From positions 155,494,809-155,558,808 of the forward strand of contig OY998175.1 of assembly GCA_963921935.1 (NCBI GenBank): a stretch of 64,000 nt of DNA, read 5' to 3'. Of this stretch, positions 11,237 to 21,550 are shown piece after piece (position 1 is the first letter of the stretch; each line of letters starts with the position of its first letter). The notes below the pieces were generated by a model. That model saw only the letters and a program-made list of their open reading frames with translations. It did no database searches and had not been told where the DNA came from. A program made the position numbers and the translations under genes. The DNA is from Galeruca laticollis (Eukaryota; Arthropoda; Insecta; Coleoptera; Chrysomelidae).

Positions 11237-12830
11237 TCAAGTAGAATCGCTTTCACTCCTAATGGGAATGAAAGCAAAGTGAGCACGCCTGATATTTGTA
11301 ATAGAACAGTTGTGTCGATAAATGGGAGGAATTAAATGACGAAGTGTTTTGGCTATGATATCCCTTGAGTTGGGAATGGCGTTCATGATGGTTATTCTGA
11401 TGACTTCAATTAAGATTTTGGTATCGGTAAAGAGTTTGAAGGGAACTGGTGGCTTTTCGAGTGAGACGGGGGCGGTCTCTTGAGGGGTTTTAGGTATCAT
11501 TAGCGTGTGGAGGCAGCGAGGGTAGAAGGCGAGGTGATGACAACCGCAATTTGTAAATGTGGGAGTTCCGGACTCGGGGCAATTCTCGGGACGGTGGCCT
11601 GTTTGGCTGCAAGAAGGGCTTATTGGTTTAGACCGACAAGAATCAGCGGAATGTCCGGTTTGCGTGCATCGACTGCAATATTTGCGGACCGGTGTAGCGG
11701 ATTGGCGTTGGATGGCTCGCACTGATGTGGGAGACCATGAAATGAGAGGCCTGTTGGTAATCGGGCTTCGGAGGTGGTGACGGTGCGAAACATCGAAGTG
11801 GGCCTGCTTGTGGACTTGGCGATGATTGGCCAAGTTTTGAGGAGTGGAATTTGGAGATCGTGAAGAATTTCTTCGAATTCTTCGAGGCTGATCGAGGCGT
11901 CTACATTCCTGCAGACGAAAGAGAAGGTGGGTATGAGTTTTTTGTTTGCTGGTCGGGGTGGACGTTCGGTGGAGTTAAGGATGTTGATGGTGATGCTAGA
12001 ATCACCAGTAGAATTGTCGATTTGTCTCAGAATTGTTGAGTCTGACGTTGGAGAGGACGTTTTAAGTTCGATTGAAATTGACATTCAAATATAGGATGTG
12101 GCCGTTGACGAGCTCTAGGGTGTTGAGAAGGGTAAATAGGGATTTTTGAGTTGAATATTGGGTTGGGAGGTTTCTGAGGTTAAGGGTTTGTGTAGTGTTG
12201 TTGTTGTTGGCGGTTGTTGTGGGATTGTTGGTAGGGTTTGGTGTTGTAGGCCGGGATTTGGTCTTACCGACAAGGGTGAATCCATCCTCGTCGGGGACGG
12301 GGGGTTGTCAGATTGCTGAGGATGTGGGGATTGGGATCTTACGGAAGAAGCGTAAGACCTGGCTGGGGATGTGTATGAAGTGCGTGTGTGTTATTCGGGT
12401 GTATGTTTTGAGGAGGTTGAGAAGATGGGGCTGAGGAGGAGTGGTTTTTTTTGGAAGTCTGTGCTGAGAGTATGTTGCATTTGGTGGGTGTGAAAAGAAG
12501 GAATTCTTTCTCACAAAGGTTTAAGGTTTTTTGTTTTTCGGGAGAGTTAGTGTTGATGTTGTATTGTTGGTATAGTTCTTTAGGGAACATTGTGTGGTGG
12601 AGGTCGACTGCGTCGAGGATCTCTTGGATTTCATGAGAGATGTCGAGTTGGTGGTGTGCTGGAGAGGTTTTTGCAGCTATGCTGCTGCGTCGGTGTCTGG
12701 AGGACATTTTTGGGTTGTGAATATGGTGTAGGATAGTGGGTGAAAACTAACACCGACAGCGGACTCACTGCCGGAGGGAGTTGCCTCCCTAGTAAAAGGT
12801 TTCCTGACTTATTAGCTTTCAGGAGTTTTA
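11237..12830 (-). mobile_element. LINE ORF1 remnant (Jockey/I/R1-type gag-like protein)
   Basis: Reverse-strand frames starting at an ATG at 12707 give a basic, Ser/Thr/Pro-rich N-terminus. Next comes an RRM-like piece (IPTFSFVCRNVDASISLEEF, about 11890-11975). A block of three zinc knuckles follows in another frame (about 11505-11720): YCSRCTQTGHSADSC, then CSQTGHRPENC and CGCHHLAFYPRC. RRM plus CCHC knuckles is the ORF1 layout of Jockey/I/R1-group non-LTR elements. At least two frameshifts break it. A GC-rich leader lies to about 12830. Sequence below 11237 is not clearly LINE, though weak endonuclease-like text may occur near 10850-10900. Confidence 0.7.
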
Positions 12831-13169
12831 TATTTACCTAGATGATAATCCTTCCTTCTTCTGGTTGGTGTGGCTTGCTTTTTTTGGATTTAAAATAAAA
12901 CAAAGTTAAACACAGTTTTAATTTTCATAAATAAGAATATGTTTCGATATAAACAATTGAGTATACTTCCTAGTGTGTTGAATAAACTGTCAAACTGAAA
13001 AGTTCGGCAGAACATGTGGGTTGGCTGGGTTTCTTCGGTGGAGGTGCCCACGGTGCCGGCGAAGTCGCGGTGAATTGGTTTGTATCAGTGACCAATTCGG
13101 GCTTGTATAACTTCCTCAGGCAATGTACTGGCGCTACTGTCAAAATGCATAAAATTTGTCTAAAGTTAA
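12831..13169. other. Non-coding spacer between two LINE remnants
   Basis: No ORF or known repeat is recognised. A short GC-rich patch at 13020-13075 stands out from the AT-rich background but has no coding look. Confidence 0.4.
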
Positions 13170-13391
13170 TGTAAAATGATTATTATAATAATATATTTAT
13201 TCACCATGTAAATTCACAATTACAAAATATATACATACATAAAAATCTCATAAAATTTAGAAAAACCACAAGACGGCAAGCCTTTCTTGCGTGGCATAGA
13301 ATAAAATATTCAAATTATAAGTATTTATATAAATCTTGAACATTACCTAAACAATCTAAAATTAAAATTGCTTTGTTAAGTTTGATTGATA

Positions 13392-13399
13392 CTCTAATC
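13392..13399. repeat. 8-bp target duplication, left of Mutator-like element
   Basis: CTCTAATC here is repeated at 15255-15262, directly after the other end of the element. Eight bases fits the 8-11 bp duplications of Mutator-like elements. Confidence 0.85.
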
Positions 13400-15254
13400 C
13401 GGCGGGCGTAATTTCGGCCGGTAATCCCTTGGCCTACCTGCATAAATCAAAGGGTACCATTTATGACAGGGGTAATTTCGGCCGAGGGGTTGATGTTTAC
13501 GATGAGATTAAAATATTGGTAATTACGCTTAATAGTTTCCTTTAAATGTATAAAATTCACAAATAACAGGTATAAAATTATTATAGCTAGTCAGTATTAT
13601 AACTTATCTTTAAGCTACTAGTCGATAGAAAGCATAAAATATATTATTTGTATACGATGGCATCAGTTTCAGTAATTAAGAGTTCACGCGGTTGTGACTT
13701 ACTAGTTGTAGAAAAGTTTCAGTTTTGTAAACAGGACGTATTAAAAAGTGGTGAAGTACGTTGGAGGTGTATAAAGAAAAATTTAAGATGTTTAGCCAAA
13801 CTGTACACTGTTGGTGCGGAATACACAGTTACTAGAAGTGAATTAATCCACAACCACGAGTCCGATGAAACTACGTTGGAGAGAAAAATAGTGACGACTT
13901 CATGCAAGCGCAAAGCTGAGGAAGACATATCGGAGAAACCTTCAAAAATTATTAAAAGCGTTCTTTCAAATCATTTGCCAGAGAATTTGTCATCGATAGA
14001 TGTCAGTCTAATAAGAAGAAATTTGTACAACAGCCGCCGTAAGCTCTTACCAGCCCTGCCTAAGGATATTCACGATGTACATTCTGTACTCGATAGTTAT
14101 GGACCGAAAACCACAACAGGTGAAAATTTTTTGTTTATTAACAGCACAGCTGATAATATCATTGTTTTTTCTTGCCATACAAATATAATAAGTTTATGTA
14201 AAATGAAAGATTTTTACATGGATGGCACATTTTCTTATTGTACAAAATATTTTTATCAGTTATTTACCATCCATGGACTGGAAAATGGGCATTATGTTCC
14301 TCTTTTGTATTGTCTGTTGCCCAATAAGACCAGTGACACATATATGAGACTTTTTCTGTTGGTAAAATCTAAAATTTTTGAACTTTATAATATTGTTTTT
14401 GAACCGAAGGAGGTATTTGTGGATTTTGAAATCGCAATTCATAACGCATTAAAAGTTGTCTTTCCCAAAACCAAACTAAATGGTTGTAGATTCCACTTGC
14501 ACCAGGCGTGGTATAGGAAAATACAATCATTAGGGTTAACCCAAATGTATAAAGATAAAAACTGCGAGGAAAGCAAATGGCTTACTCATACTTTTGGGCT
14601 AACTTATTTAAACCCCTCTGAAGTTGAAGATTGTTTCATATTTGATCTCATGTCATACAAACCGGACCATAAACTTATAGATAAATACGCAGACTATTTA
14701 TTAGAAAACTACATAGCGCCAGAATCTCATTTTCCACCAAATATATGGGCATATGAAAACCCATCAATTAAAAGAACCACAAATGCCTGCGAATCATTCC
14801 ATTCGCACTTTAATTCTAGTTTTTATTCAAGTCACCCTTCTATATTTATTTTTATAGAAAAATTAAAAGATTGTCAGATCGATGCATATTTAAAAATAAA
14901 AAATTTAAATATTCCAGCAAAAATTAAAGACAAACAAGTAAAAAACAAACTAAAATTTATCGAAAACATGGTAAATATGCTTCGATCTGACAATATTTCT
15001 AGAATTAATTTCGTTAAATCTGTATCACATCAAAACGTTTTTTAAAAATTTATAGTTTACCTAAGTTATAGAAATAAGTTGATGTAATAATTTTATTGAA
15101 ATAAAGAAATATTTTAATATAAAGCATTCTGTTATTTTATTTGATTTGCGGCCGAAAATACCTATGAGATAAGGAAGCAACTTAAAACCTCCGGCCGAAT
15201 TTACCTACCGGCTTTTAGTACCTGCCCTTTTTCCGGCCGAAATTACATCCGCCC
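13400..15254 (+). mobile_element. Apparently intact Mutator-like element (MULE), 1855 bp
   Basis: The ends are inverted repeats: CGGCGGGCGTAATTTCGG at 13400 against GGGCGGATGTAATTTCGG read inward from 15254, continuing GCCGG. They are flanked by the perfect 8-bp duplication CTCTAATC. One uninterrupted transposase ORF fills the middle. The motif GTAATTTCGGCCGR occurs at both termini and again inside: 13408-13421, 13472-13485, 15148-15162, 15191-15205 and 15233-15246, always pointing inward. These are good candidates for transposase binding sites. It sits in the 3' UTR of a LINE, so it is younger than that LINE. Confidence 0.88.
13657..15045 (+). CDS. MULE transposase with FLYWCH-like N-terminus
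   Basis: The first ATG is at 13657 (462 codons). Residues about 10-70 resemble a FLYWCH zinc-binding domain: a hydrophobic F.F segment, then RWRCIKKNLRCLAKLYT, ending in the HNH typical of the pair of histidines. Residues about 180-400 match the MULE transposase domain. DGTF holds the first catalytic Asp, VFVDFEIAIHNAL the second, NGCRFHLHQAWYRK the conserved C..H segment, and NACESFHSHFN the Glu. No stop or frameshift is present. The FLYWCH-MULE combination is widespread in insects. An AATAAA lies about 60 bp after the stop. It could be mistaken for a host gene; the TIRs and TSD argue against that. Confidence 0.88.
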   Translation: MASVSVIKSSRGCDLLVVEKFQFCKQDVLKSGEVRWRCIKKNLRCLAKLYTVGAEYTVTRSELIHNHESDETTLERKIVTTSCKRKAEEDISEKPSKIIKSVLSNHLPENLSSIDVSLIRRNLYNSRRKLLPALPKDIHDVHSVLDSYGPKTTTGENFLFINSTADNIIVFSCHTNIISLCKMKDFYMDGTFSYCTKYFYQLFTIHGLENGHYVPLLYCLLPNKTSDTYMRLFLLVKSKIFELYNIVFEPKEVFVDFEIAIHNALKVVFPKTKLNGCRFHLHQAWYRKIQSLGLTQMYKDKNCEESKWLTHTFGLTYLNPSEVEDCFIFDLMSYKPDHKLIDKYADYLLENYIAPESHFPPNIWAYENPSIKRTTNACESFHSHFNSSFYSSHPSIFIFIEKLKDCQIDAYLKIKNLNIPAKIKDKQVKNKLKFIENMVNMLRSDNISRINFVKSVSHQNVF

Positions 15255-15429
15255 CTCTAATCATCGTTATAATTTTAAAACATTTACACAATTTTATAAA
15301 GCAACTAAACAACTATGTACGTGAATAAATAAATAAACCCTAAGGTATCCGAGAGGTGTGGATACACCTATTTCGGCAAAACAGAAATAAACGCAATTAA
15401 AAATACAAGTTAAAACAAATACATTAAAT

Positions 15430-16499
15430 TTAACAGTATCGCATCTTAATGAATAGTTTTGAATGAAATAAAAAATTAGGACCAAAGTAAATATATGTAC
15501 ACATGGACAATATTATATTTAAGCGAACGCAGAAATTTGAGTGAACGTAACTTCTATATTTTTTAAGTAAAGTAATATGTGTTTTCCCACCATAACAATA
15601 TGGCAGCAATTTTTTGTCTGTTCCAAGAGAAATTCTTTCAATTTTTTTTAAAACAATTACACTACTCATATTCTTGATACTATCCGGAATACAATTATAG
15701 ATTTTCGGAACTAGAAATGAAAAATATCGTTGACAGAAGAACTTTATCATTCTCGGAGCAATGTAGTGGGACTTGTTTCTAGTTACATATCTATGTGCAG
15801 GTAAGTTTCTTACATCTTTTATTGTGTGGTATTATATAGATGCACATAGAAAGTACAACTATTTCAGGTCAAATTGCTTTCCCTATACAATCGATCTGAA
15901 GAATAGGTATAGGGTTTACACATAATGATCTTCAGAAATCTTTTTTGGATAATTTTTAACGGAAGAATGTGAGTTTTCAGGGCACTTCCTCAAGCCAGTA
16001 TACAATAATGGAGGTGACTTTTCACTAGTGCCAAATATAGCATTCGAAGATATCTAGCAGGTATGAATTTTCTGAGGTATTCAAATTTGTAAAGGACGAA
16101 TTGTAGTTTTTTTATAATAAATTTAATATGACAAACCCACTTTTAATTTGCATCTATGATAATACCTAAATATTTAACATTTTTTACAGGTTTGAAGCTA
16201 AAATTTTGTCCGTTTTGTGATCTTTCAAGAGGTTTCAATAGTTCGATGCTTGAATTGGAGTTGAATAGTGGTATGTAAAATGATTTTTTGGAATTTATGA
16301 TAAGTGTTTTATTATCAAACCAGGTCTTTATTAGATTTAGGTCAGTTTCTGCTTTTAATTTTAGCTCATACCAGTTATCTGCTTCATAAGTAATAGCAGT
16401 GTCATCAGCGAATTCAGTTATATGCCCTGCACTGCGCAATGAAAATAATCCATTTATGTAAAGATTGAATGAAACGGGGTCTAAAATTGTTCCCTGAGG
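15430..16499 (-). pseudogene. LINE ORF2, 3' half of reverse transcriptase
   Basis: On the reverse strand from the pogo insertion: PQGTILDPVSFNLYINGL then FADDTAITYEA, the catalytic RT box, and later VKNVKYLGIIIDAN. After breaks around 16140-15750 the C-terminal segment reads RYFSFLVPKIYNCIPDSIKN, common at the end of CR1/L2/Jockey-type ORF2. The preceding GV of the GVPQG motif lies 2.2 kb away at about 18700, on the other side of the pogo element. Confidence 0.8.
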
Positions 16500-16501
16500 T
16501 A

Positions 16502-18694
16502 GGTGGTCCTCTATGAGACATGGGCCACCATGAGACAATAAAATATTTCCGTTTAGATATAGTGTTGACCTCTGTTGGTCGAGGTAATAAGTTAACACTA
16601 CGTGCCGGTTTACCAATATAATTTTCTATTACCGTACGTTAGTCTTAGTAGAGTTATGCCCACCAGTGGGTGTGTATCTCATCGAGATTGCATTGAGACG
16701 TGCATTTTCGTTCGTTCGTCAAGAGAAGAATAAAACTAGTAAAGGTAAATTTTCTATACCATTTTTTAGAACAGTTAATAAGCATTCTTTCGCTCGTCAT
16801 GAATGTATGAAATGGCAAATAAAAAAATTATGTATGTACATCTACTAACCACGTGCGAATGGGCCACCATGAGACACATTTTCAGGGCCACCTTGAGACA
16901 CTGTCTCATGGTGGCCCACATAAGGAACTGGCTATATCAGGTAAATTATTTTTTGTAGATGTCCAGAGGTCGCAAAAGGAGAAGCCAGAAAGGTTTGTTT
17001 TCAGAAGAACGTATGAGGAGAGCTGTTCGACAAGTATTGATAGGGGAAGGTGGCGTAAAACTGTCTCTACGTAAAGCTGCAGAAGAGAACGGTTTATCCT
17101 TTCAGACGTTGCAGAGATATGTTAAAAAAGTAAAAGAAAAGACGGACCCTAACATGCAAATATCCATGAAAAATCAATATAAACATATAAATTTTACAGA
17201 TAATGAAGAAAGAGCGCTTGTGGATTATGTAATCATATGCTCTGAAATGTGTTATGGACAAACAACAAAAGATACTCGAGAATTGGCGTATGAAATGGCA
17301 AAATTAATCAAAAGAAAATTCCGTTAAGTTGGGAAATAAATAAATTGGCTGGCGTTGACTGGTAACAAGGGTTTCTAAAAAGACATAGCAAACAGTTAAG
17401 TATTCGGCAGCCTGAAGGGTGCAGTCTTTCCAGAGCTTCGTAATTTAATGAGCATAGCGTTAAGTTATTCTTTGATAATCTTAAAAATGCATATGATCGC
17501 TCCGAAGCATTTTCTGATGGCACTCGCATCTACAACTTGGATGCAACGGGCACGACGACCGTTCAGAAACCGAAGAAAGTATTATCGGCAAAAGGAGTTA
17601 AACAAGTCAGTCAATGTACCAGTGGTGAACGTGGAGTATTAATTACTACGTGTTGTATAATAAGTGCCAGTGGAACCACTTTACCACCTGCCATGGTGCT
17701 TCCACGAAAAAAAATTAAAAGCCATATGTTAAATGAAGCCCCATCAGGTACATTAGGTCTCGCAACTTCATCAGGTTGAACGAATGGAGAAATATTTCCA
17801 TCTGTAATGAAACACTTCGTAAAATATAGTGGATCCTCCAAAAAGAGCCCTACTATCTTAATATTCGATAATCATGAAAGCCACCTTACCACACACTTAA
17901 CATTGCTAAAGATAATGGAGTTACAATTATCACTTTACCTCCACACTGTAGTCACAAGCTACAGCCGTTAGATATATCAATATTTGCTCCGTCAAAGGCA
18001 TATTATAATTCTGCAGTTGATTCCTGGCTTCTACATAATCCTGGCACACCGTTATCTATTTATGAAGTTGCTGGTTGTGTTGGTGTGGCATTTGAACGAT
18101 CCATGACTCCATTAAAAATTAGGGCAGGTTTCAAGAAAACCGAAATTTTTCCTTTTGATCGGGAAATATTCACCGCTGATGATTTTTTAAGTAGTTCAGT
18201 GACTGATCGAGATGTATTGATGAGCAAACTGCATCAACGACTATGGATGTCCCACCTGTCATTGAAGATTTTACTGAAGAAATACCATCAACTTCTGTAG
18301 AAACATCCCATTTTATACAAATTCCATCTACCTCCTTAAATACACCACAGGTTACAGATAATCCAGCTGAAGATAAACCTGCTACAGCAGTTGTAATAAT
18401 ATTAATAATGGTTTCTTGTGTGTTTCATAAATATTTCAATACAATTTTTAGTTTTTTTCTTTCCATGTTGTCCTGTCTCATAGTGGCCCAAGTAAAGGGC
18501 CACTATGAGACGGGGACTGAAAAAATGAATGTCACATAACTTTAAAATCTAGTCAAATATAAATAGTTTATATCCATTTTTTACATTAATGTAACATAAC
18601 TTAAGCACCGACGACATATATGTGTCGTATTTACAATAAATTAACCGACAATTTAAACCAGACTTTTTCCGTCTCATGGTGGCCCACTCTCCCC
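16502..18694 (+). mobile_element. Pogo-like DNA transposon (2193 bp), decayed
   Basis: The element interrupts the LINE exactly between GV and PQG of the RT GVPQG motif. TA at 16500-16501 and 18695-18696 is the target duplication of the Tc1/mariner/pogo group. The end sequences are imperfect inverted repeats ending in ...GCCCACTCTCCCC. The motif GGGCCACCATGAGAC or a close variant occurs about eight times: 16505-16519, 16522-16536, 16861-16875, 16885-16899, 16903-16917 (inverse), 18475-18489 (inverse), 18497-18511, 18671-18685 (inverse). They cluster at the element ends and just outside the ORF, like binding sites. Two sets could also mean nested copies. Confidence 0.78.
16959..18240 (+). pseudogene. 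Pogo-family transposase (CENP-B/jerky-like), broken
   Basis: ORF 16959-17327 starts with a basic segment and a helix-turn-helix of the pipsqueak/CENP-B type (LSLRKAAEENGLSFQTLQRYVKK). The frame shifts near 17325. The DDE part follows from about 17440: IYNLDATGTTTVQKPKKVL (first Asp). TILIFDNHESHL follows near 17850-17885 (second Asp). CSHKLQPLDISIFAPSKAYYN lies near 17945-18005 in yet another frame, and holds the third acidic residue of this group. A TGA at about 17777 and two or more frameshifts inactivate it. The tail to about 18240 (IRAGFKKTEIFPFDREIF) is also typical of pogo-like proteins. Confidence 0.83.
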
Positions 18695-18696
18695 TA

Positions 18697-19800
18697 CTCC
18701 ATACGTTATATCTCTTTGACCATTCGCTTGTTCGGCAACCCTTACTATCTGCTGTCTCTCTTACAGGTAACTCGTAAATAGTTGTAAACAGTTGTTTCGT
18801 ATGCCAATTATTTTTTCCAATGTTTGCAATATGGCTAACAAGAACAAATGCTTTGGCTAGATCTAAAAAAAACACATAAGCAAACTTTATTATTATTTAA
18901 TGCTTCATACACTTTTGATGTTAAATTTAAAATGACATCTTGTGTGGAGTTATTTTGCTTTAAACCAAATTATTTGGATGAAATTAAATCATATTTGTTT
19001 ATAAACGACGTAGGTCTATTTTTCAACAGTTTTTCAAAAAATTTTGCCATGTGTGGAATAAGTGATATAGGTCTATAATTCGCGACAAGGAACTCATTAT
19101 ACGGGTATGACTACAGTGTTTTTAAAGGATTTGGGCCATATACCTTTTTCTATACACACATTTATGATATGCACTAGAGGACCAAGTATAAATGGTGAAA
19201 TTGCTTTTAGAGATTCCGCACTTATCTCATCAATACCATTGCCTTTTTACTCGTCAAGTCATTCATTATTTATTTAATTTCATACCTATTTGTGGGTAAT
19301 ATACCAATCGAATTTGGCAAAGAGGCATTATCACCATATGTTTGGTGAGGGTTACTATTCATTTGTTTGGCCAATCTCTTGTCCATCTCTGAAAATACAC
19401 GATTGAATTCATTCGCAATGTCGCATGGGTTTGTCAGTATATTTCCCAATGGACCCTTAATAGCTTCATAAGGCATTTTTACTTTTTTTGTTCCACTCAA
19501 ATCTTGCACCACGTTCCATACTTGTTTATTGTTGTTTGAATTTTCCATGATCTTTTCCGTATAAAATTTGGGTTTTGTCTTCTCGATAAGCGAATGCAGT
19601 TTATTTCTATATACTTTGTATTTTACAAGTAAATCACAGTCATTGGGATGTAGCTTTGTTTGTCGCTATAATCTATTTTTTTCATTAATGGATCCGATGA
19701 GAGCTTTTGTAACCCATGGCGCAATTTTTGTGGTTTTTCTATTTCCCTTTTTAAAAGAGGTATTCTTATTGATGTTTTTCTGTATAATTGTCATTCATTT
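18697..19800 (-). pseudogene. LINE ORF2, linker and 5' half of reverse transcriptase
   Basis: The reverse strand reads an EN-RT linker (MENSNNNKQVWNVVQDL, about 19500-19548). RT palm text follows around 18880-19080 (ISSNYFGLKQNNSTQDVIL). Then come FLDLAKAF (catalytic Asp box) near 18850 and GIRNNCLQLFTSYL near 18770-18800. Several frame changes are needed. It ends at the pogo insertion point at 18696. Confidence 0.75.
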
Positions 19801-20647
19801 TTATGTTGCAGGGTATGGATTACTACAATTTAGGATAATATCCCATGATTCTTTGGATATATTGTCTACAAGTTTTTTATAGTTGACATACTTAGTATAA
19901 TACTCAACTACCTTTTTAGTTGTTTTATTATCAAAAACTATTTGCAGCGCTATTGTATAGTGGTCTGTTATATTAGTTTCTATCACTACAGGGATAATAT
20001 TTTCTAGAATGTTAGTTTTTGACTTAATAAACAAATGATCTAAGCAAGCTGTCATTCTGGTTGGGTTATATTGGTGGATGGAAATCCACACTCACTCAGG
20101 CCACTTACTTATTCCATCGTATCATCATTTGAATCCAATAAGTCTATGTTAATATCTCCAATAAATAGACAACAATTTTCAGAATTGATACCACTATTAT
20201 ATAGGAAATTTTGAAAATTATTGATAAATTTAGGTATACTTGGATTATTATTTTTCTTAGACGGTGATCTATAAAAAGCAAGGATCGTAATTTTATTGTT
20301 ATTTTTGATAGTTACAGCCACTTTTAAAATATTTGTGGGTCCTAATTTTAGGACATTATATTCGAAAGAGTATTTGCAGTTTATGTAAGCCACGACTCCA
20401 TCATTTTGATTCAGATCGCCTTTGTTGTATATTATATTATATCCCGGTATATTATACAAATTGATGTCAGTAATCTTCCAGGTCTCAGCTAGAACTAGAC
20501 AATCAAAATCAAAATAATATTGTTATGAAGTATAGTAAAATTATGATTAGTTTGGTTTATTTTGAAAATATCATCGCATTCACGGAAATCTCTTACGTTA
20601 TATGTTTCAACAATGGGTACATTGAAATTCCTTACATACTGGTCCAT
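19801..20647 (-). pseudogene. LINE ORF2, APE-type endonuclease
   Basis: From a likely ATG at 20645-20647 (MDQYVRNFNVP) the reverse strand encodes an exonuclease-endonuclease-phosphatase domain. It shows YNIPGYNIIYNKGDLNQNDG and VVAYI, FYRSPS, CCLFIGDINIDLLDS (active-site Asp and Asn), DHLFIK, and NITDHYTI (final Asp-His). Frame changes at about 20465 and 20100 break it. A GT-rich intergenic gap separates it from the ORF1 tail upstream. Confidence 0.8.
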
Positions 20648-20894
20648 TATAGATGTATAAATAATGTAACAAACAGTTAAAATTTGGGGTAAAAATCAAT
20701 CATAAACTAAAGATTAAAATTAAATATTAGCATTAAAATATATGTTGAGGAGTGTGCCTATACATCCAATAATAATAAAGTCCCACAACCAAGTACAACA
20801 AAAACTGAATCAAAATCCACAATCCAATGAGCTTCAACAAAAATAACGAATGAAAAAAATATATTACTAATAACTGCTATGTAACTGCAATTAT

Positions 20895-21200
20895 TTATTT
20901 TTCGAGATTGCCAGTCCGGGATCTGCTATTTCGATTTTGCGAAGGTCCCAAGTTTCCTTGAAGTTTTCCTGTTTTAATAGGAGTATTTGCTAGGTATTTC
21001 AATTGTTTTTTAGTTCTCGTTGTTCTATTCTTTTTGGTTTTATTGTAGTTAGTTCTTCGAGGCCTTTTTATTTTTGAGTAGGGAGTTGGTGGACCACCAT
21101 GGGTTAGGTGTATAGATTCGGTTGCTTGTTCAATTTATAAGATTTCACCAGCAGTGTAGATAGCGTCGTTTACATACAATTTTTCTCCTTTAATGTATCA
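20895..21200 (-). pseudogene. LINE ORF1 tail
   Basis: A reverse-strand frame ending with TAA at 20895-20897 is open for about 90 codons after one TAA. It is strongly basic (KIKRPRRTNYNKTKKNR, later SRSRTGNLEK). Position upstream of the endonuclease suggests the C-terminus of this LINE's ORF1. No domain is recognised, so the call rests on position and charge. Confidence 0.4.
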
Positions 21201-21550
21201 TTTGTTGTTTGCTGATTAATATGGTCGTCGCCGGAAGTGCGGCATAAGTGTATTTTGTGGAACTTTTTAAAAATAATTTAGAATACGCTATTTAGCAACA
21301 ATTGTCAACTGTCAAAAATGTCGATTGTCAAAGTTATCTAATTATCATTTTTTTAAAATTTTAAATTAAAATTGATTAATACTTCATAAAAAGTAAGCTA
21401 TTACATGGCTTCATTCTACTAATCCTGAAATTAAGGAGTTAGCTATTCAATATATGTTGTTTTGTATTTTATTTGATAGTCGTAGAAAAAGTATAGTCTA
21501 AAGCACGAATGGAATTCAAAATTCTACTCTTGTAGAATCGTTTCCCTTGC

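Larger units (their letters stand above)
13170..21250 (-). mobile_element. CR1/L2/Jockey-group LINE, interrupted by two DNA transposons
   Basis: Reading right to left one can follow one LINE: ORF1 tail (20895-21200), endonuclease (about 19980-20647), linker (19270-19800), and RT first half (18697-19090). RT second half follows (15430-16499), then a 3' UTR and tail (15263-15430, then 13170-13391) ending in an AATAAA-like, ATT-rich tail. The gaps are a pogo element (16502-18694) and a Mutator-like element (13400-15254), each with its own target duplication. LINE sequence continues across both when they are mentally removed. Frameshifts inside ORF2 show it is dead. The exact clade is uncertain; the 5' limit near 21250 is approximate. 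Confidence 0.75.

Noticed and set aside
11094..11780. Plus-strand Trp/Gly-rich ORFs in the 11-12 kb GC-rich region
   Set aside because: Shadows of the reverse-strand LINE ORF1, which has RRM and zinc-knuckle motifs.
13657..15045. Intact ORF as a host zinc-finger gene
   Set aside because: Inverted ends, an 8-bp target duplication and the MULE DDE motifs show that it is a transposase.
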